DNA from: Dromiciops gliroides
Lineage: Eukaryota; Chordata; Mammalia; Microbiotheria; Microbiotheriidae
DNA: 64,000 nucleotides
Direction of reading: 5' to 3'
Assembly (NCBI RefSeq): GCF_019393635.1
Contig: NC_057863.1
Span: 644,966,660-645,030,659 of the forward strand
Below, piece after piece: positions 21,173 through 33,100 of the stretch. Under the pieces are notes generated by a model. That model ran no database searches, was not told where the DNA came from, and saw only the letters and a list, made by a program, of their open reading frames with translations. A program made the translations under genes and the position numbers. The number at the start of each line of letters is the position of its first letter. The first letter of the stretch is position 1.

Positions 21173-21962
21173 TTTTTCAGAGTTTATTATGTGTCAGGCT
21201 CTGTGCTAAGCTCACGGGATGCAAATGCTAGCCAAAAAAAAAAAAAGTGGTAGAGGTAGTTTCTTCACTGGGAGTTCTCTATGCCAATTAAATCATAGGT
21301 CTGGTTCAAAAAAAGTGGGGAAGTTACCTGTAACATAATTAGTATCTGTTACTGTGTGAATATAATGACCCAAAGCAAAAGGAGCCCAGAGATTCATGCA
21401 GCAATTCTCTATAGACGAAACTACCACCTCACTTCTAGGATTAAAGGGAGATAAAATTGTTTATGCCCAGCTGAAAGGGTGAGAGGCTCTTATCTCCCAT
21501 TTATATTTTTATTCTGCAAATGGTGATATCATATTCTCTCTCTCCTCTTCTCTTTCTCCCTTCCTCTTTCCTCCTCTCCCATTTTCTCCCTCTCCCCTCT
21601 ATGTACATATATATGCATATACATGTGTGTACACACGTACATATTTGTGTGTGTATAACCTTGCTCTATCATCCCTGTGTATCTTACAAGGCTAGATGAG
21701 GAGCAGGTGAGATCACACACATGTATGGATAGATATACTTATCTAGCTATAGATATACACAGAGAGCTTTTGGTAGCATTCTTATTATTCACATAAATAA
21801 AGTACTTTGTAAACCTCAAAGAAGTCCCACCCTTGGGTGAATTCAAGGTCCCCATTATCATGTGAGCTCTTCAAAGGCCCGGGGTTTCTCCCTGTCTCGG
21901 GGTCTCCAGAGCTCAGCACCAAGCTCCATCCATGCTGGATTTCTAATACTGTTTTTTGTTCT

Positions 21963-21964
<2 letters not shown>

Positions 21965-22001
<37 letters not shown>

Positions 22002-22130
22002 CAATTGGGGTTAAGTGACTTACCCAGGGTCACGCAGCTAGTAAGTGTTAAGTGTCTGAGGCCAGATTTGAACTCAGGTTCTCCTGACTCCAGGGCCAGT
22101 GCTCTATCCACTGTGCCACCTAGCTGCCCC
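21965..22130 (-). repeat. SINE with (CA)n tail
   Basis: SINE body 21999-22130; in place of the A tail, a 34-bp (TG)n on the plus strand (21965-21998). Confidence 0.85.
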
Positions 22131-22399
22131 TCTATCCCTATCATTGTATTACCAATGGTCCATTAGGAATTTCAGAACAGATAAAGTACCACATTCAGAA
22201 TCAGGAAGATCTGGGTTTAAATCCCACTTTATTACCTGTAGAAGTCATTTAATGAGTCCTAAGTTTCCCCAACTGTAAAACCAATGGGGTTGGACTCAGT
22301 GGTTTCTGAGTCCCTTCCAAGCTCAAAACCTGAGTCCTACATTCCTACATCTGATGGCCTAGAGCCGTAAGAGGTGGATGGGGCCTTTAGAAGTCATCT

Positions 22400-22556
22400 A
22401 GGACAGCTAGGTGGCGCAGTGGAGAAAGCACCGGCCCTGGATTCAGGAAGACCTGAGTTCAAATCCAGCCTCAGACACTTGACACTTACTAGCTGTGTGA
22501 CCCTGGGTAAGTCACTTAACCTCCACTGCCCCACAAAACAAAACACACACAAAAAA
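22400..22556 (+). repeat. SINE
   Basis: Tail ACAAAACAAAACACACACAA; target duplication GAAGTCAT on both sides. Confidence 0.85.
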
Positions 22557-23253
22557 GAAGTCATTTGGCCCAACCCCTTTATTTTACAGATGAAGAAACT
22601 GAGGCCTGTAGTGCCAAAATGACTCATCCCAGGTCAAACAGGTGATAAGTGGTACTGCTCAAATTTGAACCCAGATCATCCCTATGGCCGCTCAATTATC
22701 CAAGCCTCCCAAGGGGACAGGGGCGGGGCGCTCTTTGTGTGTGTGTCAAAGGGCAGCAGAGCATGAATCTCCTTCCTGCATACTCAGGGATCTATGCCTT
22801 CTAAGACTATCTTCAGGAAAAGCCAAGCGGGACAAGTGTGATCTCAGAGATGATCCTTCCCCGTTCTCTCTTCCCTGGGCCACTCTTGCCCAAAGAGAAC
22901 ACCACGGAATTTCTTAACTGTTCTGTAGCCATACTAACTCTTAAAATTCCTTAACGCCGGTGGTGGGAACCTTCCATTCCACCACGAATAACAACGGGCA
23001 TTTTTTCTTGTGTTGTGATTACATTTTACAGACATTATTACCTTGAAAATTTTCAACCACCCTAGGAGGTATGACCCCCATTTTAGGGATGAGAATTCTG
23101 AACCCCCATCCGCAACCTCTCCTGGTGTTTTTCCTAAAGGATCTGTTCTCTTGTTTTCATCTTCCCCTGCCCTGCCCCTTCTCTTTATCACCCATAACTT
23201 TTTGAAAACCCAAACTAGTTGGGGAACTCCCTACACATACTCATCAACCTCTT

Positions 23254-23394
23254 TTTTTTTGGTGAAGCAATTGGGGTTGTGACTTGCCCAGGGTCACACA
23301 GCTAGTAAGTGTCAAGGGTCTGAGGCCAGATTTGAACTCAGGTCTTCTTGACTCCAGGACCAGTGCTCTATCCACTGCACCACTTAGCTGCCCT
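23254..23394 (-). repeat. SINE
   Basis: Perfect 13-bp target duplication TCATCAACCTCTT at 23241-23253 and 23395-23407. Confidence 0.9.
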
Positions 23395-23593
23395 TCATCA
23401 ACCTCTTCCAACGAACTCGATTTCTTCCTAATTGAGGTTGTCTAATTTCATATTCTATCTAAGAGAGCTTCCTGTCAAATTGCCCAAGAGAACTTTTAGA
23501 CAGGGAATCCTTAGCCTTTCACCAAACTCCTTGCTGTCAGTCAGTCACATAGACTTGGAGTCGGAAGGGACCTTAATGGCCAGACCTCATTTT

Positions 23594-23740
23594 TTTCTTT
23601 TTTAGTGAGGCAATTGGGGTTAAGTGACTTGCCCAGGGTCACACAGCTAGTAAGTGTTAAGTGTCTGAGGCCGGATTTGAACTCAGGTACTCCTGACTCC
23701 AGGGCCGGTGCTCTATCCACTGCGACACCTAGCCGCCCCC
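23594..23740 (-). repeat. SINE
   Basis: Perfect 13-bp target duplication CAGACCTCATTTT at 23581-23593 and 23741-23753. Confidence 0.9.
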
Positions 23741-24352
23741 CAGACCTCATTTTATATGAGAAAAGTGAGGTCCAAAGACACTTGCCCAGGCAGGGTTTGA
23801 CCCCCCGCCCCCATCATCTGTCCACTCCATCCATGCTCCCAAAATCAAGAGCCTGGATTTCCCTACTTTCTCTGCCTCTCATTTCGAGGTCAGACGGCCA
23901 CTTCCCCTTCTAAGGTTCCTCTCCATTTCTTTGATCCCACTTTTAGAGACTGCATTTTCCTATCTTGGCCAGGCTAGCAGTGCCTGGTCAAACTGCTGAT
24001 TGGCGTGGGGGCTTTGACCTTCCTGAGGCAACCTGCTGACTACCACACCTGATTGGCCATCAGAACTGTAGGCCAGAACCCCTAAAGTCCAGGGGTCCAG
24101 CAGCCTCCCCCAGAAGCAGGGTGTATGATCACACCCACGATCCTGCTGCTGCAATGCACCCCTCCCTAATAGCTGGAATCAAGCACCTTCACCATTTTTA
24201 TTTTCCAAAAGCAGTCAAGCTAACTGGTTAGCTCTTGGAGAGCAGCAGCTTCAGTTTTCAGGGTAACAAATCTCCCTCAATCTGCACCACCTCATATTTT
24301 TGATGTAAGCTTGGGATCTTCTCCCCCACCCAAAAACCCCCCTTTCTCTCTC

Positions 24353-24492
24353 TTTTTTTATTGGGCAATGAGGGTTAAGTGACTTGCCCAGGGTCACATA
24401 GCTAGTAAGTGTCAAGTGTCCGAGACTGGCTTTGAACTCAGGTCCTCCTGAATCCAGGGCCATTGCTTTATGCACTGCACCACTGAGAAGCC
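24353..24492 (-). repeat. SINE, diverged head
   Basis: Body intact; the head reads TCAGTGGTGCAGTGC on the minus strand, away from consensus. CT-rich flanks blur the target duplication. Confidence 0.75.
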
Positions 24493-24950
24493 TCCCATCT
24501 CTCTCTTTCCAGGGAAAGAAGAGGGAATGATGGCTACCATGGCAGCTGGACACTGCATAGTTGTTTGCCCGGGTCAAGTGTATCTTCGGCTTTTGTTGAA
24601 TTGCTCTGTGACTCTGGGCAAGTCATCCTAATCTCTAAACCCATTTCCTCCCCTGTAAAGCAGAGATATGAGATCATGTACAGATTAGGGCTCCTCTGAT
24701 GGGGAGTGGGGCTCGGAATGCCACGGAAACATTCATAGCTTGCAATGCGATGGAAATGTCAGCCATGAGAATGATTTCCTGATCTTTCTCTGTTACCTCA
24801 AGTTTCCATCTCTTCGGGTCTGTCAGTCATCGATGCAAAGGAGAGGCCCTCCCCCTGCCCCCAACCATCCCTACCCCAACGTGGAAAGACCAGAAAGAAG
24901 GGAGTGGAGACAGGGCAGGGCACGGATCCCGGTTTAAAAAGAGGACTGGC

Positions 24951-24956
24951 TTTAAT
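24951..24956 (-). promoter_or_regulatory. BICRA: BICRA polyadenylation signal ATTAAA
   Basis: The minus strand reads CCCCTGTAAATTAAAGCCAG, the commonest variant hexamer, at the end of an AT-rich UTR. No AATAAA was found between it and the stop codon. Confidence 0.65.
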
Positions 24957-25164
24957 TTACAGGGGAATACTAAATGTACAGGATTCCTTAAAAAATCGTT
25001 ATACACAATAAATACAGTACAAAATATGTTACAGTACTAGTTTGTCTCCGAGATCTGAAAGCCCGGCAATGGGGTGGGCAGAAGGGGTGGGGAGATAAAG
25101 AGTGGTCGGCTTCGACTTTGGGAGACTCTCTGATTTGGGGTGGGGGGGTGGGGTGGGGGCAGCA

Positions 25165-25232
25165 CGCGCGCACACACACGCATAGACACGCATACACACA
25201 GGCAAGCACACACGCATGGACACACACATATA

Positions 25233-25262
<30 letters not shown>
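25165..25262. repeat. BICRA: (CA)n-rich tract in BICRA 3'UTR
   Basis: Interrupted CACACG/CACGCA units then a perfect (CA)n at about 25235-25262; TG-rich in mRNA sense. Confidence 0.95.
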
Positions 25263-25266
<4 letters not shown>

Positions 25267-26016
25267 GCTCCTCTGAGGGCTATAAAAGACAGCCCCCTTC
25301 ACGAAGAGACACAGTGGGAGGCACAGTGGTGCAAGTAATCTGGCAAGCTGGGGGACAGTTCTACTCCAAGGCTACACCTGACGTGCCGCTGTGTGACCTT
25401 GGACAAGTCCCTTCCCTATGATGGGGCACTGAAATAGATGGCTTCGAAGGTCCCTCGCAGCTCTAAATCCACTAATATGTGTAGAGCACTTTGCACAGTG
25501 CCTGGCACGTAGTAGGCTCTTGATAAATCCTTTTTCCTCTCTCTGGACTCCATGGTCCCCAAGGTCCCTCTCCCAACTCTTGACTTTCCCTGCTCTCTCA
25601 CACACAGACACACGGACGTACACACAGTGGCAGTAATCAGCGTCCCCTCCTTTCCCCTCCCCCGGAGCTGGAGCAGAACCCGAACCCAAGGACCTACTAG
25701 GATCAAAAGTTGTGGGTGCTGGGGGCCCCCGAGGGCCTCCCAGAGCCCTTGCTTGCTCGCTCCACGGCCCCCCCACCTCCTTTCTTAGTGTTTTGGGGCT
25801 GGAGCCAGGTTGGGGGGGGCGGGGTATTGATAAATCGAATAACTTAGGAAAGAAATAGCAAGTTGTTTGGGGGAAGGAAGGGGGGGGTGAGCCCGGAGCT
25901 GACCCTCCCTGGGGGCAGCGGGCTAGTGATCTCCCCCAGTGTCCTCAGGGTTGTCTGCAGGGGGCCGCGGGCTGGGGTTGGGGGAGAAGGGAAGGGCAGG
26001 GGGAGGTGCTCTGCTG

Positions 26017-27128
26017 TTATCTATTCAACGTCCTGGCTCCCAGGCCCCCGTTGTGGCTGGGGCCCAGGTAGCCGTCGGGCCGGTGCAGGGGTGGGGAGGC
26101 AGCGGAGGAGGCAGGGTGGGGGTATGTGGGGCCACCCGCAGTCCGGCCCGAGGGCTGAGGGGCTGCCTGCTGGAGGTTGAGAATGCTGTCGATAGCACTC
26201 TGCAGGTGCTCCGTCAGAGAGTCATCCTGGGGGCTGTCGCTCGAGAAGCTGGCATTGTCCACATCCGGGGATTCTGACTTGCGCCTCTTGGCCGGTGGCA
26301 AGGGAGGCGCCTCCCAGGTGGGCTCCCCTCCCGGCCCGGTTCCGGCCCCGCCCCCAGGGGCCACCACCTCCAGCGGGGCAGCCTTCATTACCCTCTGGTA
26401 CAGCTCATCCTCCACCTCGGACAGCTCCCGGATGAGGCCACTGGTGGTGTCGTCCGATTTTAGGAGGGGGGCCGGGGCTGGGCTCCCTGACGTGGCTGCC
26501 CGCGGGGCCCCGGCCCGGCAGCTGCTGAAGGCATCCACGTTCTCCCGGTAGGTCTTGCGGAGGGGCAGCCGGGGGCACTGAGACGCCGGTGGGGCTGGCT
26601 TCCGATCCGTGGGCGCAGGGGGGTGCTCCACCGTCCCGTTCATCTGACCTGAAGAGGCTGGGGCCTGAGGTGGCGGTGGGGCCGAGGGCTCGGTCCCCTT
26701 GGGTCCTGGGGAGGGGTGGTGGATGGGGTCCAAGGCCGTGTTGTGGACCACCTTGCTGAGTCCAGCCTCCTGCTTGATCTTCAGCTTGAGGCCTATTCGA
26801 CTCCGGGCCTCATAGGTTTTGATGGGCGGGCGGCTCCGGGATGGCAGGGGTGTATCCTCATCTGCATCCAGTGAAGAAGCCGCAGAGGAGGAGGAGGAGG
26901 AAGAGGAGGAGGAGGAAGCCCGGGCCCAGGTCACGGAAGGAGAGCCGCCTGCCCCGCCATGCCGAATTACCAGCTTGGTGGGCGGGTGCGGGGGCAGCTG
27001 GGTCTGGGCCCCCGAGGAGGAAGAAGAGTGTGTGGGGTGGGCTGGGGTGCAGGAGAGCCGGTGGCCGCTGTGGGTCTCTGATCCCAAGACAGGAAGGCCA
27101 TGGGGCCTGGAGGAAGACACGTACTCAT
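26017..27128 (-). CDS. BICRA: BICRA last coding exon (residues 1235-1604)
   Basis: The acceptor is CTCTCTTGCAG. It encodes DEYVSSSRPHGLPVLG, PTKLVIRHGGAGGSPSVTW, a serine run coded by AGC/TCC-type triplets, RPPIKTYEARSRIGLKLKI, a Pro-rich linker, the NLS-like PPAKRRKSESPD, DSLTEHLQSAIDSILNLQQ and GGLGARTLNR, then TAA at 26019-26017. Confidence 0.97.
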
Positions 27129-30100
27129 CTGCAAGAGAGACAAATGGGGGTCATAGGGGGAGAAGCCTCTTCCCCAGCTCCAGGAGGAGGCTCTGCCTCC
27201 CCACCCCCTTTCTGAGTACCCCTCTCCCCGAGTTTCAGGGCAGCACGGGAATCCATCCCTGGGACAGTTTTTTTTTTGGTGAGGCAATTGGGGTTGTGAC
27301 TTGCCCAGGGTCACACAGCTAGTAAGTGTTAAGTGTCTGAGATCAGATTTGAACTCAGGTCCTCCTGACTCTAGGGCTGGTGCTCTATCCACTGCGCCAC
27401 CTAGCTGCCTCCCTGGGACTTTTTGAAAAGAGAAATAGGTCAACAGTCCCCAGGAACTACCCCAATGCTATCAGGTGTGCTCAGCATCTAACCTAGATCC
27501 CCTTCCTGGACCGTGAGCTACCTGAGGGCAGGTACTGTCTAGTCTAAGCCTCATGCCTCCTCCAGCATCAAGGCTTATTAACTGAAGAAGAACCTGCGGC
27601 CTGCGGTGGTTTTCTGGCCACCTGCCCCCCATCCCTTTGGATTGCAGGGAGGAAGAAAGAACAAGGAGGGTGGTGGAGGTGAGTGGGTGGCAGGAAGAGC
27701 AGGAGAGCCCTTCCTTTTCTCCAGAGGAGGTCATTTCCCACATGTTCTAGTGGGAAGTTGGGGAACAGATGGGCCTGTCAGGGAGCCCAGGTGGAGGCCC
27801 CCGGACAAGGAGCCATCCTCACCAGGTTTCTCCTTGGCCAGCTGCTTGTCCAGGGCTAGCGTGGTCTTCTCCTCTTGGATGAACATACGATCGATCATTA
27901 CCATCTCTGCAGAAGGACTCACCCTCTAGGGGAGATAAGGGGGAGGGCGTCAGAGCCGGCCAAGGCTGAACTTACTGCCAAATGCCACTTCCCAGCAAAG
28001 CTGGGTCTCCCACCCCCAACCTGGTCTAGCTCTTAGGGATTCCTCCCTCTCCCCCCTCCCTGACAGGTAAGCAGCCAGATCCACTGTCAAGCCAACTGTC
28101 TGCCCCGCGCTGGCATGCGCAGGGTCAGCGCCGAGGTGGCCGAACTCTGGGCAAGACGAGAAGGGCTTATGGAACAGCGGAATCAAGGGATCCTCCATCC
28201 AGGGCTGCAAGGGCCCTCAGAGGCCAGCCAGGAGGAAGCTGAGGCCCCCGAGATTAATCAATTTGTCCACTGCCACAGAGGCAGGAAGCATCAGACTTGG
28301 GATTTGAACCCAGGTTCACTGGGACATGCGTCATTCTGAGTGTGGGGATTTCCTTGGGAAAATTTTCGCCTCTCAGGAGACTCGAATGCCAATGCCCACT
28401 CCAGTCCTGGTGGTTGTGGGGCTGGCGGGGAGAAGCTGGGGCAGGAGGGGGGGGGGGCGGGAAGCCTACCCGGGACTCCTCCAGGAGAAGCAGCCGGTAC
28501 TTATTCAGCATGGCCTGAGTGCGTCGCAGCAGCTGCGTGGAAACAGTCTCGAACTCTTCATCCACTGCCGGAGAGAGGGGATGGGCATAGAAACAAGCTC
28601 GCTCTCTCCCTTTCACCTCATGTACAAGGTGAGGGAGAGATACTTGGGGTGGTCTCTTATGGGGGAGGGTCTGAAAAAGTGCCTTCAATCTCTTAGGATT
28701 CAGACCACTCCTCCCACCCCACTCCCAAGACCTCAGTAACACCACAGACACAGAGCACCAGGGACGAGGACCCTCAGAAGGGTCAGGAGAAGGAGCGCCG
28801 AGTCACAACCTCAGAAACCAACCAACCACCATTTAACAGATTAGGAAAAGTGAGGCCAAGAGAATTCAAGTGACTTACTTAAGGTCATGCAGGTAAGAAA
28901 GTGGTATAACAAGCCAAATTCACTCCTCTTTCCACCCCACCCTCAGCAGAACCCCAGAGTTCTTCCTCTTTTGGGAACCCACCCTAAGCTGTCTCCATTC
29001 CCATACAGTGAGAGGGCATGAGGCAGGGTTGCGGGCCTCTTGGGGCTCAGGTTCTCAAGCCTAAGACCAACTGGGGTGCTTCCATCACCCCTCTCTTGTG
29101 GGCTTCCCTACAGTGTTTCCAGAGGCCCCATTCCACCCAGCCCTCCCAAGCCTCATCTTTTTGTTTTGTTTTGTTTTTGTTTTTTTGCAGGGCAATGGGG
29201 GTTAAGTGACTTGCCCAGGGTCACACAGCTAGTAAGTGTCAAGTGTCTGAGGCCAGATTTAAACTCAGGTCCTCCTGAATCCAGGGCCAGTGCTTTATCC
29301 ACTGTGCCACCTAGCCGCCCCTAGCCTCATCTTTTTGTGTCTGGGGCTGGGAGTGTCACTACCGAGGGGCTTTCATTCTTGTGAGTGGGCTGGGAGGCAC
29401 GAGGGTCCTCACATCTATGGTGGACCCAGATCTCAAGTCAGAGGGATCACCAGAACCCAGCTCCTGAGCCACAAGGGGCCTCCCTCAACCTACAGACGAG
29501 GAAACAGAGGCCCAGGGAGACTAAGCGACTTAGGGACCCAGAGCTACAGCTGAAAGGGGTCCCAGAGCAAAATGCCTCTTTGACCCGTGGGAATCAGAGG
29601 TCCCGGACATGATGGTCCTGGCAGGCCCTTCCCCCGAGAGGGGTGGGAGGGAAGGGGCTGGGAGGGGGTGGCCCCAGCAGGTCCTCACCTCTCCGGTGGT
29701 CGTGAGGAGAGGGCAGGGCCCCCTGGTAGACGTGATAGGGCAGCAGGCGGCGCAGGGCATCCTCGAAGGAGGGGAAGGCTGTTTTGTAGTCAGGATGCAA
29801 CACAGAGCCCTGATGTCTATGAAGATGCTCCAGAAAGCTGGAGACGAGAGGGTCAGGCCCGTGAGACAGGGAGAGAGGCACCCTCCACACCCCCCCAAAG
29901 GAGTCAGCTGTGCAAGTACAGAACGGGAGACAAAGGAGCTGCCCATCCACTGGGGAGCGAGGGAGTGAGCAGCTGGGCACAGGGCAATCCAACTGTCACC
30001 TCGTCAGCAGTAACCAAGGGAAAGAATTCTGAGAAGCTTGGGAAAGCTCGGATGAACAGAGACAAGGTGAAGCTGGCAGAACCAGCAGGACAAAACAGAG

Positions 30101-33100
30101 CCCTCTCCTCCATTAGAGGGCACTGACCCTCTCTTCCTTTCTTTTAGAGCCCCCCGTGCTTAGCCCAATGCCTGGTAATGACTGATAATCCCTCCCTACT
30201 TTGCAAAGGTGGGAGATCAGGGTGCGTGATACTGCATACACCATCAGCCATGGCAGCTATGCTGGTCAGTTTTGCTGCACTGGTTCCTTCTCTTTCATTT
30301 TAACATCCGTTAGAAGGAAGATTTACTGGGGAGGGGAGGACGAGGGATATATTTGGAAATGACAATAATAGCACGAGGCATTGACAAAAATAATTTGAAA
30401 AATAAAATGCTAGTGGGAACGTGTTCTAAAAGATGAGAAAGCGGGAGAGATGGTGGCCCGGAGGAGCTGAGGGCAGGCCTTCCACGTGCATCACCCGCCC
30501 CTGGGCCCCAGCCCCGGCCCCACTCACCAGGCCTCCTTGCTGGGTTGCACTGTAGCAGATTTCTTCAGGTTGCTTACTTTGCTCTCATACTTGGAGGGAA
30601 GGGGAGGGGAAAGAGAGGATGAGAGTCTATCCAGGGCAGCTCTGAGAGCTTCCCTGCTTCTTCCCCCTGACACTTCATCACTGCCCGTCACACCCCACTG
30701 GCTCGGTTTGGAACCCCAAGAGAAAGGCAGAGATGTGCTCCTGGCTTGGCAAGAGAGGGCAAAGGTCAGAAGGGACCACTGGGCTTTGAGATTCAGGCAC
30801 CCAAGGAGAAGAAGGGAGTGGGGGTAGAGATGATCTCACCTGGGCAGGGGGGCTAGGCCCCAGCTGGGGGAGCCCCTTCCCCACCACTTGGATCTGCGGG
30901 GGCCCCTTGGGAAGGCCTGGGCTGGGCCCTGGGCTCGTGGCAACAACCTTAGGCTGGGAAGAATTGGGGGGTGGGGGGAATGGCAATGAGGGAGGCCCAG
31001 CTGGGCCAGGTGGGGCTCACCCCGTGTTGGTATCTCTACTTCTGCATCTATCTGTATAGCTGGGCCCACATCAATCTCCCTTGGTCTCTGCTTCTAGATG
31101 TGTCTCCGTGTGCCTGACCATCCATCTACTTTGCCTGTTTCTGAGGGGTGGGGGGGGGCTCATCTCTTGGGGACTCTAACAGAACCTGTAATCCAAGCTG
31201 CGCCTAAGCAGACACCTCGATAACGTCCACAATGGATCAATGTGCGAAGGCCTCCAACTGTGAAGGGGTTTCTCCATTCCTCAGAGTGGATACCCATTTT
31301 ACTTTGGGGTCGCTCAACATGCTGAGAAATCTCCCCCTCAGACCAAGCATAACTGTTCTTCTTTGCAGTTTCTGACAAAACTCAGCTAACTCAATGGCAA
31401 TTCTGTCCTCCCTCACTAAGAAATCTCTTCTCCAGGCTAAACACGCCTCGTTCCTCCATCAGAAAGGGATTTGGTGAGGTCTGTAGGCCTCACGACATTG
31501 TAGGGCATGGCTGGCCATGCCCTTAAAACTCCGGATGAGGTCTGGCTGGGGCAAAGGTCCAGGGATGATCGAACACCTCCTTATTAAGGCCTGAGACCCG
31601 GGCTTTTCCAGAAGCCCTTCTGGGCTCCATTCAAACCTTTCCTAGGGGGCCTGTGGCTGGCTGGGCCTCCTCCATCCTGGACCAGGCCCAAGGACTCTAC
31701 CCATTAGGCCTCCTCCAGACTCCTATCCAATGTGTCAGGGGCCGATCTATCTCAGATTACTTCATGAGAAAGGTAAGCAGCCGTCGCAGCCTTCCTTGAT
31801 CAATAAACACATCCTGCCCATCTCCTCTGACTCTACCAGGGCCTGTCTCCTTCATGTCCACTTGACTCTACGCCCGGGACTGTGGTCTCAAGCCATTGGC
31901 CAATGAGCCGATCCCTCAGCAGCTCTTACCTGCCCCGGAGATGGGCCAGACGTCTTTCCCTGCCCTGTGACCACTTTGGCCCCGCCCAAAGCAGGGACGC
32001 TGCTGCCGAACACTTTGCTGTCTGCAGAGATCAACGAAGGGACAGCTGAGGACCCAGGGACGGGCAGATGGACGCATGGGGACAGTCCCCAGCTGAGGCC
32101 TCCCTCCCTCCCTCCCTCTGCTCCCAGCATCGCCTCCGCTTCTGGCGAGAGACGCCACGGGTCTCCAAAGGGCAGGGGCACCCCCCAAGTCCCCCACCCC
32201 ACCCCACCCTGGTCCAGACTTGAGGCTCCCTATGTGCTGGGTCATGTCTCTCCCCTCAGACCGAGGCTCCTGATAAGGGGAGGGGCCACATCGCCCCTTA
32301 GAGCAGGGCCTCCTTTTTTCTAACTTCTCTCCCCTGGCATCTGAGTGACACCAGACAGTTTCACCTCTTCCCCACTCTCCCCCCACCATGTACCTGTGCT
32401 GGCCGCCGGGGCAGGAGGGTGACTGGAAGTGGCCTGGGTTCCGGGTGGGGCCTGCCCACTGACCAGGATGGAGGAGGCCGGGCTGGCAAGGGGACCCAGG
32501 CTTGGGGGGGTCTGCTGGGTGGCCGGAGCGCCTGCAGCTTTACCCTGGAGAATGAGCCCAGATGGCACCTGGGGCACAAAGGGGAAGGGGTATAAGGACA
32601 CAGAGAAGCGAGCAGGTCGGCCTTGGCACCGCATGAGAACAGGCTCTGGATCCTTGCATGGGAGGCTGGGGGGGGGGCACCTCCCAGGCTTCAGTTTTCT
32701 CCTTAGTGAAAGGAGGGGGCTGGCCCAAACGGCTTCTGATCCCGCAGTCACATGAGGAGGTGGGGGCAGGGTCCCTCCCTCGCCCCCCCCCACCCCCTGC
32801 CAATGCCCCCACCATCACCTGGTGGAATCTCTCCAGGAGGGGCTTGGCTTGGGCCGATGGGGTGGCCAGGGCCTGGAATGGGTTGGGCACCATTTGGAAG
32901 GTCCTCGGTGGTGGGGGAGCTGGAGGCTGAGGAGGGGGCTCTGGAGCAAGGTGGACTGCTGGGGTGGGGGTGGGGGGCTTGAGGGGCACTTGACTTGGCG
33001 CAAACTGAAGCTGGAAGTGGGGTGAATTTGAGTGAGGGGTATCAGGGGGTGCCGAGGCAGGCAGCCTGGAGGTGGTATCGGGGGTGGTGGTGGCTAACTG

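Larger units (their letters stand above)
20700..24929. other. Intergenic region between EHD2 promoter and BICRA 3' end
   Basis: No gene was recognised. It holds GGAA/GGAT repeats (21113-21172), five SINEs (listed separately), MIR fragments (about 20870-21090, 22180-22330, 22580-22680) and unclassified sequence at 23930-24250. Confidence 0.6.
24930..26016 (-). other. BICRA: BICRA 3'UTR
   Basis: It runs from the TAA to the ATTAAA near 24951. It carries a (TG)n-type tract in mRNA sense (25165-25262), an L2/MIR-like piece (about 25480-25540), and an AT-rich distal end (minus-strand TACTGTATTTATTGTGTAT) that looks like a conserved UTR terminus. Confidence 0.7.

Noticed and set aside
22374-22622. 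Recurring '[32 protein letters not shown]' type peptide, here and at many loci
   Set aside because: This is the translated SINE body; each occurrence coincides with a SINE copy.
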